A stretch of DNA of 8,940 nt from positions 1 through 8,940 of the forward strand of contig JACQAR010000072.1 of the NCBI GenBank assembly GCA_016194825.1, given 5' to 3'. This document shows, in pieces, positions 1 to 5,721 of the stretch. Numbering within the stretch: position 1 is the stretch's first letter; every line of letters begins with the position of its first letter. The translations under genes were made by a program, and so were the position numbers. The notes beneath the pieces are model-generated. The model was not told the origin of the DNA and ran no database searches. It worked only from the letters and a program-made list of their open reading frames with translations. This DNA is from Chlamydiia bacterium. Its GTDB lineage: Bacteria > Chlamydiota > Chlamydiia > Chlamydiales > SM23-39.

Positions 1-213
1 GCATGTAGCCTTGATGAACATCCGCGCCTCTCGTTGTTCTAGAAACGTTCCGATGTACATCAAGATGTCTAAAGGTACTTTTTCCCAACGAATCTGGTCC
101 AAGCGAATCTCTGGTTTTATAGTGATTTGCGTTGCTTGATAGGTTTGCGGCGCGCATTGTTGTTGAGAAAGGAGCGGTTGTCGTGGTGACCCCAAGTTGA
201 TGTCAGCATTCAT
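1..213 (-). CDS. F-box-like domain protein, N-terminal fragment (runs off left edge)
   Basis: An open reading frame on the minus strand starts with ATG at 213 and stays open for 71 codons to the window edge, so only the N-terminus is visible. A GAGG ribosome binding site (complement of 219-222) lies 5 bases upstream of the ATG and fixes the start. Residues 1-40 are polar, Gln/Pro-rich and probably disordered. Residues 43-71 (W43, then VPLDILMYIGTFLEQREAR) match the F-box pattern: a Leu/Val-Pro pair, then D-I-L, then a hydrophobic helix and F-L before a charged turn. In eukaryotes this motif binds Skp1 in SCF ubiquitin ligases. Bacteria living in amoebae, such as Legionella and Protochlamydia, encode secreted F-box proteins, often with leucine-rich repeats downstream. 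A host-directed effector role is inferred; the substrate-binding part lies outside the window. The gene diverges from the men operon. Confidence 0.62.
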   Translation of the reverse strand, partial: MNADINLGSPRQPLLSQQQCAPQTYQATQITIKPEIRLDQIRWEKVPLDILMYIGTFLEQREARMFIKATC

Positions 214-337
214 AATAACCTCGAAGTGAAAGCCGATCTTTTTTAATATAAATTGTGAATTTTATACAAATTTAAAAATTCTCAAAACTCTGATCACTAG
301 ACAGAAAATTCTACAAAAATTTAGAATCGAGTGCGTT
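214..337. promoter_or_regulatory. AT-rich divergent intergenic region between F-box-like gene and menG
   Basis: These 124 bases separate two divergently transcribed genes and are much richer in A and T than the coding sequence around them, so they should hold both promoters. On the minus strand a TATAAA hexamer (complement of 261-266) is a possible -10 for the F-box-like gene, but I see no convincing -35 at the right distance. The best plus-strand candidate is listed separately. No operator-like repeat was recognised. Confidence 0.5.
298..327 (+). promoter_or_regulatory. Candidate sigma70-type promoter of the men operon
   Basis: TAGACA at 298-303 matches TTGACA in 5 of 6 bases, and TAGAAT at 322-327 matches TATAAT in 5 of 6. 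The spacer is 18 bases. Transcription would start near 334, only a few bases before the menG ATG at 338, so the mRNA would be almost leaderless. That fits the absence of a clear Shine-Dalgarno sequence before menG. The region is AT-rich, so chance matches are likely and this is tentative. Confidence 0.35.
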
Positions 338-1039
338 ATGAAAAATCCTTCCCGTTTAGAAGTCTATAAAATGTTCGACCAGATCGCTGGCACCTACGAT
401 CGACTCAACCGTCTCCTCTCTTTTGGCCAAGACCAAAAATGGAGACGAGAGCTCAGCAAGCATCTGACCACGGAAAAGCCACTTCGCCTGTTGGATATTG
501 CAACAGGCACCGGAGATCAGATCTTTGCTCTATTGGAAGCGAAGATCCAATTGGAAAAAGCCGTCGGCATTGATCCCTCGAGTGAAATGCTCCAGATCGC
601 ACAGAAAAAACTGGAGAAGTGGTCAACGCCCCATATCCAGTTTCAACAAGCGAGCGCCGAAAAACTCCCCTTCTCTGCAAACTCATTTGACGCTGTAAGT
701 CTCTCATTTGGCATTCGCAATACCAGTTCCGTAGAAACCGCCCTGAGTGAAATCCACCGCGTATTGAAGCGCAAGGGGAAATGTCTCATCCTCGAGTTCT
801 CTTTGCCTCCCCAACCCATTCGGAGCTTTTATTTGCTTTACTTAAGACACATTTTGCCCAAAATCGGCGGCTGGCTCTCCAAACATGAGAGCGCCTATCG
901 CTACTTGAACCAAACCATCGAGACGTTTCCTCATGGGAAACAATTTGGGGCTCTGTTGAAAGGCGCTGGCTTTTCGGAAATCAAACTCTTCCCCATGGCT
1001 CTGGGCGCAGTCACTCTCTATGTGGGAGTGAAGTTTTGA
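338..1039 (+). CDS. menG: Demethylmenaquinone methyltransferase (UbiE/MenG family)
   Basis: This 233-residue class I SAM-dependent methyltransferase has the usual UbiE/MenG length and catalyses the last step, C-methylation of demethylmenaquinone. The N-terminal family signature is visible at residues 13-36 (FDQIAGTYDRLN followed by LLSFGQDQKWR), although the usual His before the Trp is Gln. SAM-binding motif I is LDIATGTGD at 52-60, and the acidic residue closing strand 2 is D79 (VGIDPS). FGIRN at 124-128 and RVLKRKGKCLILEFS at 141-155 match the second family signature. The usual Pro-Gly before the glycine of that signature is Arg-Lys here. The AYRYLNQTIETFP segment and the C-terminal GAVTLYVG are also typical. 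The ATG at 338 leaves a normal-length N-terminus but has only a weak ribosome binding site. It heads the operon, and its stop overlaps the menF start. Because all other men genes follow, menaquinone rather than ubiquinone is the likely product. Confidence 0.93.
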   Translation: MKNPSRLEVYKMFDQIAGTYDRLNRLLSFGQDQKWRRELSKHLTTEKPLRLLDIATGTGDQIFALLEAKIQLEKAVGIDPSSEMLQIAQKKLEKWSTPHIQFQQASAEKLPFSANSFDAVSLSFGIRNTSSVETALSEIHRVLKRKGKCLILEFSLPPQPIRSFYLLYLRHILPKIGGWLSKHESAYRYLNQTIETFPHGKQFGALLKGAGFSEIKLFPMALGAVTLYVGVKF

Positions 1040-1944
1040 AAGTTTTTTGGAGCAGGGAGTGTCCAAAAGAGGCAATATTTCACGGACGTACGTTCCGCCA
1101 TCAGCTTCGCTTCTTCGGGCCAGCAGAACAGATCCTGCATCTTCCAAAGCCAGCTGTGGAAAAAGCCATCAAACGAATCTTTTGGCCCGATAAAAAAGCG
1201 TGGATAGAAAAAGTGCAACGCATCCTTCGCGAAATCGAGGAGGGACGAGTAGAAAAAGTGGTGCTGGCGCGCTGTGTGCGGCTCGAATTTGCACAGCCAC
1301 CTGATCCACTGGCAATGACCGCTCACTTACAGCAAAAAAGCCGAGGGGCAACGCTTTTTTGTTTTGCCGGCGAAACTCAGTCCTTTCTCGGAGCCACACC
1401 AGAGAGGCTCTTTGTGCGCAGAGGACGGCACCTGACTTGTGATGCCATGGCAGGCACAAGATGGGGAAACAGAGCATTTGGGGAAAAAGAGATGCGAGAA
1501 GTGCTACCCGTACAGAGATTTTTCCAAGAAAAATTAGGGCCTATTTGTGAAGAGCCGCTCATCTTTTCGCCGATTTCTGTACACGCTACACAGACGGTGG
1601 AACATCTGTACTCTGTCTGTCACGCAACACTACAAACGTCTGTTTCTGATGATGCGCTCCTCCAGGAGCTGCACCCAACACCTGCTCTGTGTGGTGTGCC
1701 GAGAGAAAAAGCGATTGCGCTCATCCATGAATTAGAACCGTTTGATCGCGGAGCCTACGGTGGTGTGGTGGGGTGGAAATGTGGCGATGCATCGGAGTAT
1801 GTAGTCGCCATCCGCAGCTGTCTTCTAGAGGACTATTTCGCTCACTTGTATAGCGCTGCGGGCATCGTGAAAGGCTCCGATCCCGAGGCAGAATGGGAAG
1901 AGCTGGACCAGAAACTGAAAATCTATGAGGAGTTGTTTCCATGA
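1036..1944 (+). CDS. menF: Isochorismate synthase, short form
   Basis: MenF isomerises chorismate to isochorismate, the committed step, with Mg2+. The 302 residues contain the chorismate-binding fold shared with EntC, PabB and TrpE. EKVVLAR at 73-79 holds the general base (K74, equivalent to E. coli MenF K190). LGATPERLF at 118-126 holds the general acid (E123, equivalent to E240). AGT is at 139-141, LHPTPALCGVPR at 212-223, EPFDRGAYGGVVGW at 234-247 and GSDPEAEWEELD at 280-291. The protein is about 130 residues shorter than E. coli MenF; the missing part is N-terminal and the catalytic core is complete. The family's Glu three residues before AGT is Asp here (D136). The start is TTG at 1036, overlapping the menG stop by 4 bases, with GGGAG at 1023-1027 at good spacing. 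An EntC-like role is possible, but the neighbours make MenF the clear choice. Confidence 0.9.
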   Translation: MKVFWSRECPKEAIFHGRTFRHQLRFFGPAEQILHLPKPAVEKAIKRIFWPDKKAWIEKVQRILREIEEGRVEKVVLARCVRLEFAQPPDPLAMTAHLQQKSRGATLFCFAGETQSFLGATPERLFVRRGRHLTCDAMAGTRWGNRAFGEKEMREVLPVQRFFQEKLGPICEEPLIFSPISVHATQTVEHLYSVCHATLQTSVSDDALLQELHPTPALCGVPREKAIALIHELEPFDRGAYGGVVGWKCGDASEYVVAIRSCLLEDYFAHLYSAAGIVKGSDPEAEWEELDQKLKIYEELFP

Positions 1945-3431
1945 GCGCGTTTTGGATCGTCGATCAGTTGATTCAGCAAGGCGTGGATCAATTCTGTATC
2001 TCTCCTGGCTCCAGGAGCACGCCTCTGGCATTGGCCGTGGCAGAACACCCAAAAGCCAAATCGGTGGTCCATTTTGATGAGCGGGGGATCGGATTCTATG
2101 CTCTCGGATATGGCATGGGCGCTAAAAAAGCAGCTGCAGTCATTGTCACTTCCGGAACGGCAGTGGGAAATCTCATGCCGAGTGTGATGGAGGCGAACCA
2201 TAGCTTTATCCCAATGATCGTGCTCAGCGCCGATCGACCGAGCGAGCTGCGTGATTGCAGTGCGAATCAGGCGAGCGATCAGGTCAAACTCTTTGGCCAC
2301 CAGGTGCGCTGGCAATGTGATCTTCCAGCGCACGGTAGTGAGACGTATTTTCGGACACAGATCGCACAAGCGACGTTTTATGCTGCCCAAAATCCTCCAG
2401 GCCCTGTCCAAATCAACTGCCAGTTCCAAGAGCCGTTCTACCCCTTGCAGGCAGAGAAGCGCTTCGGAAAGAGAATCGAGCACCACTTCCCCCGCCTTTG
2501 TCCTCCTATAGAGTCGCTCCGCGTGAATGCGAGACGAGGCCTAGTGGTGATCGGACGACTCAACCAGGACCCGCGGCCCATTCTAGAGATGGCAGAGCGA
2601 CTCCGATGGCCGGTATTTGCCGACATTCTCTCCCAAGCGCGCCTCTACCCCACGCAAGAGCAGATTGTGGGGTTTGATGCGGTACTGAAGCGAGGTTGTG
2701 CGCTAGAGCCTGACATGATTCTCTATTTCGGAGAGAGGCTGGTATCCAAGAGTTTTTACAGCTGGCATCCGCATATCCCCATCACACATGTGAGTCCCTA
2801 TCCGGTGTTGCAAGACCCAGCGAGACGAGTCAGAACACGGATCCAATGCGATCTGGAGCTGTTCTGTCAGCAGTTCCACGCAGGACAACACGATGAAAAA
2901 TGGTTGTCAGAATGGCAGAAGCTGTCGATGGCCAAAGAAGAGCATCCTCTGAAAATCCCACGCGACTCCGCAGTTTTTTTGGGCAATAGCATGCCGATCC
3001 GCGATGCGGATCGTGGCCTCTATCCGGAAGGAGCAATGGGCTTCTATTGCAACCGAGGGCTATCTGGGATCGATGGGAATATCGCCACTGCTGCAGGACT
3101 TGCCGAAGGATTGCAAAAACCAGTGGTGGCATGGATCGGCGATCAGGCATGTCTGCATGATTTAAATTCGCTGCCGCTCTTGAAAAAAGGGAGCTTTCCT
3201 GTGCAATTGGTCGTGGAAAATAACTATGGAGGGCAAATCTTTACCCGTTTCCCTGTCTCTCAATCCCCTCATTTTGAAAAATTTTGGCTGGCGTCGCATC
3301 AGTGGGGCTTTGCGGGGATTGCCCAAATGTTCGATCTACCGTTCATCAAAAGTGAGACATTGCCTGAAGAGAGATTAGAAGTCTCTTCGATGATAGAATG
3401 GACACCCGCATGCTCGCTCAGCTCCCTATAA
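1941..3431 (+). CDS. menD: SEPHCHC synthase (MenD), ThDP-dependent
   Basis: MenD condenses 2-oxoglutarate, after decarboxylation on thiamine diphosphate, with isochorismate to give SEPHCHC. At 496 residues it is about 60 shorter than E. coli MenD. Visible motifs are CISPGSRSTPLALA at 19-32, HFDERGIGFYALGYG at 44-58 with the ThDP-activating glutamate E47, TSGTAVGN at 70-77, and ADRPSELRDCSANQ at 97-110. These are followed by GNSMPIRD at 348-355, NRGLSGIDGN at 371-380 and the ThDP/Mg2+ motif running from GD (400-401) to NNYGG (427-431). The linker before GNSMPIRD is compact. The ATG at 1941 forms an ATGA overlap with the menF stop and has GAGGAG at 1927-1932. The last dozen residues after MIE do not resemble the usual MenD tail, and they overlap menH by 34 bases. 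Confidence 0.93.
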   Translation: MSAFWIVDQLIQQGVDQFCISPGSRSTPLALAVAEHPKAKSVVHFDERGIGFYALGYGMGAKKAAAVIVTSGTAVGNLMPSVMEANHSFIPMIVLSADRPSELRDCSANQASDQVKLFGHQVRWQCDLPAHGSETYFRTQIAQATFYAAQNPPGPVQINCQFQEPFYPLQAEKRFGKRIEHHFPRLCPPIESLRVNARRGLVVIGRLNQDPRPILEMAERLRWPVFADILSQARLYPTQEQIVGFDAVLKRGCALEPDMILYFGERLVSKSFYSWHPHIPITHVSPYPVLQDPARRVRTRIQCDLELFCQQFHAGQHDEKWLSEWQKLSMAKEEHPLKIPRDSAVFLGNSMPIRDADRGLYPEGAMGFYCNRGLSGIDGNIATAAGLAEGLQKPVVAWIGDQACLHDLNSLPLLKKGSFPVQLVVENNYGGQIFTRFPVSQSPHFEKFWLASHQWGFAGIAQMFDLPFIKSETLPEERLEVSSMIEWTPACSLSSL

Positions 3432-4102
3432 TTCTGTTCTTTCATGGCATTTTGGGCACAGCTCGAGACTGGGATCCTGTCGCACAAGAATTGGACGACT
3501 GTCTCTGCTTTGCGATCGATTTGCCCGGACATGGAGAGACTCCCTTCAGAGCAGATTTTTTCGATTCCATTCCTCGCTTTAAAGAGCCCATCCATCTCGT
3601 GGGCTATTCGATGGGGGGCAGGCTTGCGATGCAATATGCAGAAAAACACCCAGAGCAAATCGCCAGTCTCACCATTGCCTCCGCCCATTTTGGGTTGCAA
3701 GACGATCAAGAAAAGCAAGCGCGTTATGCGATCGATGAGAGCTGGGCTAAACAATTTCTTGAAGAACCCATTGACGTTGTGATTGACCGCTGGTATGATC
3801 AACCTATTTTCCAAACCTTAAAAATGGATTTATCCATACGCCACAAACAGAATGTGAAAGGAATTGCCCAGGCATTCCTCCATTTCAGTGTGGCTAAACA
3901 ACCCTTTTTGCAACCCAAAAAGGCCCTTTATTTAGTAGGAGAATGGGATGAAAAATACCAAAAACTCTACGAGTCTGTACACCCAGAAATCATCCCACAC
4001 GCAGGACACGCCCTCCACTTGGAAAACCCAAAAGCAGTCGCTCACGCCATCCGAGACTACATCCATGCCGTGGAAAGAGAGCGGTCATTACACCGACATT
4101 AA
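3398..4102 (+). CDS. menH: SHCHC synthase (MenH), alpha/beta hydrolase fold
   Basis: MenH removes pyruvate from SEPHCHC to give SHCHC. The 234-residue protein is a compact alpha/beta hydrolase. FFHGILG at 14-20 supplies the oxyanion region, DLPGHGET at 41-48 is typical of the family, and the nucleophile elbow GYSMGG at 69-74 gives S71. D184 (GEWDEKY) and H204 (HAGHALHLE) complete the triad. RWYDQPIF at 131-138 matches the substrate-binding segment of E. coli MenH, which separates it from generic hydrolases. The ATG at 3398 lies inside the end of menD. A second in-frame ATG at 3410 would give a protein 4 residues shorter. Neither has a strong ribosome binding site, so initiation probably depends on ribosomes finishing menD. 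The menH 3' end overlaps menB by 38 bases. Confidence 0.88.
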   Translation: MDTRMLAQLPIILFFHGILGTARDWDPVAQELDDCLCFAIDLPGHGETPFRADFFDSIPRFKEPIHLVGYSMGGRLAMQYAEKHPEQIASLTIASAHFGLQDDQEKQARYAIDESWAKQFLEEPIDVVIDRWYDQPIFQTLKMDLSIRHKQNVKGIAQAFLHFSVAKQPFLQPKKALYLVGEWDEKYQKLYESVHPEIIPHAGHALHLENPKAVAHAIRDYIHAVERERSLHRH

Positions 4103-4877
4103 GTATCACAAGGGAGAGGCCATTGCCAAAATCACCATCAACCGCCCGCATGTACGAAATGCCTTTCGCCCCTTAACGGTCGAGGAGATGCGGCATGCCC
4201 TAAACGATGCGCGCAATGATTCACATATCGGCGTGATCATCTTGACAGGAGAGGGAAAAGAAGCGTTTTGCTCTGGTGGCGACCAAAAAATCCGGGGAGA
4301 TGCTGGATACCGAGACGAGCAAGGGGTGCACCGCCTCAACGTATTGGACTTCCAGCGAGAGATGCGCGCCTGTCCTAAACCCATTGTCGCAATGATTGCA
4401 GGGTATGCGGTAGGAGGCGGCCATGTGCTGCATGTGCTTTGTGATTTAAGCATCGCTGCAGACAACGCAATCTTCGGGCAAACGGGACCAAAAGTGGGTT
4501 CTTTTGACGGCGGATATGGAGCGAGCTTCCTTGCGCGCACTGTTGGTCAAAAACGGGCGCGTGAAATCTGGTTTCTTTGCCGACAGTATAACGCTATGCA
4601 GGCCCTACAAATGGGGCTCGTCAATTGCGTTGTCCCCTATGAAGAATTAGAAAAAACCACGGTAGGATGGTGCCAAGAGATCTTACAGCACTCTCCTATG
4701 GCGATCCGCTGTTTAAAGGCAGCTCTGAATGCCGACTGTGATGGTCAGGCAGGATTGCAAGAGCTCGCAGGGAATGCCACCTTGCTCTTTTACATGACAG
4801 AAGAAGGACAAGAAGGGAGGAATGCCTTCAATGAAAAACGGAAACCAAATTTTGCCCGCTTCCCCAAGCGCCCTTAA
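4065..4877 (+). CDS. menB: 1,4-dihydroxy-2-naphthoyl-CoA synthase (MenB), type I
   Basis: MenB, of the crotonase superfamily, closes the second ring of OSB-CoA to make DHNA-CoA. The frame is open further upstream (from 3948), but homology begins at the ATG at 4065: MPWKESGHYTDIKYHKG is a typical MenB N-terminus, and the 270-residue length fits the family. ITINRPHVRNAF is at 23-34 and the oxyanion-hole loop FCSGGDQK at 68-75. RLNVLDFQR is at 90-98 and GYAVGGGHVLHVLCDL at 113-128. FGQTGPKVGSFDGGYG at 137-152 carries Gln-Thr-Gly (139-141); the glycine is at the position that marks bicarbonate-dependent type I enzymes, where type II enzymes have Asp. KRKPNFARFP near the C-terminus is also diagnostic. 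The start lies inside menH with only a weak GAG upstream, so translational coupling is likely. Confidence 0.96.
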   Translation: MPWKESGHYTDIKYHKGEAIAKITINRPHVRNAFRPLTVEEMRHALNDARNDSHIGVIILTGEGKEAFCSGGDQKIRGDAGYRDEQGVHRLNVLDFQREMRACPKPIVAMIAGYAVGGGHVLHVLCDLSIAADNAIFGQTGPKVGSFDGGYGASFLARTVGQKRAREIWFLCRQYNAMQALQMGLVNCVVPYEELEKTTVGWCQEILQHSPMAIRCLKAALNADCDGQAGLQELAGNATLLFYMTEEGQEGRNAFNEKRKPNFARFPKRP

Positions 4878-5721
4878 ACTCTATGTGAGTGCGATGCGAC
4901 CGCGCACGTGGCCGCTGAGTCTTGCCCCGGTATGCATAGGGACAAGCATGGTGCGGCGCGATGTGGATCTAGCGCTTTTTCTCTGCGCTTTGCTCTTTTC
5001 TCTCTTCATCCAGATTGGAACGAATCTTGCCAATGACTATTTTGATTTTGTGAAAGGAGCCGATAATGCGCACCGGATCGGCCCTTTGCGTGCCTGCGCT
5101 AGCGGCTTGATCGAACCACGCTCGATCTACCGGACAGCCTTAGCCTTTTTTGCCAGTGCACTCTTCGTAGCCATTCCGCTCATGGTCCGAGTGGGCCTTT
5201 GGAGTTTGCCGATCGCTGCTTCGTGTGTCTTGTTCGGGATCTTCTATACCGGAGGAAAAAAGCCGTTGGGCTATCTAGGACTCGGAGAGATTTTAGCTCT
5301 CATCTTTTTTGGCCCTGTCGCCTGCTGTGGGGCCTACTATTTGCAAACAGGACTGATCCGCTTTTCTGTCTTTCTGAGCGCCCTCTCTCCCGGGCTTCTT
5401 TCTGTAGCGGTTCTGGTCGCCAATAATTTGCGCGACGAAAAAAGCGATCGATTGGCTGGAAAATGGACACTGATTGCCCGCCTGGGCAGAACGTTTGGCA
5501 GTTGGGAATATGCTCTTTGCATTCTTCTCGCAGGCATTATCCCCTACTTCATTGCCCGGTCGAGCTTCCAGCTATTACCCATGGCTATTTTACCAGCCAG
5601 TTATCCCCTGATTCGCAAGGCTTTTTGCTTTGATCACCCGAAAGAATTGATCGGCCTTTTGAAAGGGACCGTTCTTCTACTCGTAGCGTATACTGTGTTA
5701 TTTAGTATCGCATGGATGTAG
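4831..5721 (+). CDS. menA: 1,4-dihydroxy-2-naphthoate polyprenyltransferase (MenA)
   Basis: MenA is an integral membrane prenyltransferase of the UbiA superfamily that attaches the polyprenyl tail to DHNA, giving demethylmenaquinone. RPRTWPLSLAP at 23-33 is the family N-terminal motif. The first Asp-rich motif is NLANDYFDFVKGAD at 65-78 (D69, D72, D78), followed by RIGPLRACASGLI at 82-94. The second is NNLRDEKSDRLAGK at 198-211 (D202, D206). About eight or nine hydrophobic segments are visible, roughly at 47-64, 103-119, 124-140, 151-170, 178-198, 227-243, 247-262 and 276-293. I chose the ATG at 4831 (296 residues) because GGGAGG at 4815-4820 is 10 bases away. The in-frame ATG at 4822, 3 codons longer, is only 1 base from that site but could use AGAAGG at 4811-4816. 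The stop TAG (5719-5721) is partly formed by the palindromic element that follows. Confidence 0.91.
   Translation: MKNGNQILPASPSALKLYVSAMRPRTWPLSLAPVCIGTSMVRRDVDLALFLCALLFSLFIQIGTNLANDYFDFVKGADNAHRIGPLRACASGLIEPRSIYRTALAFFASALFVAIPLMVRVGLWSLPIAASCVLFGIFYTGGKKPLGYLGLGEILALIFFGPVACCGAYYLQTGLIRFSVFLSALSPGLLSVAVLVANNLRDEKSDRLAGKWTLIARLGRTFGSWEYALCILLAGIIPYFIARSSFQLLPMAILPASYPLIRKAFCFDHPKELIGLLKGTVLLLVAYTVLFSIAWM

Noticed and set aside
1923..2486. Long minus-strand open frame (187 codons) opposite menD
   Set aside because: The plus strand carries a clearly recognisable MenD here; the antisense frame has no recognisable domain and is a coding shadow.
3299..3814. Minus-strand open frame (171 codons) opposite the menD/menH junction
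   Set aside because: It is a shadow of two well-supported genes and has no recognisable motif.
3948..4064. Upstream in-frame extension of menB (39 extra residues)
   Set aside because: It lies inside menH, has no MenB similarity, and the conserved MenB N-terminus begins at the ATG at 4065.
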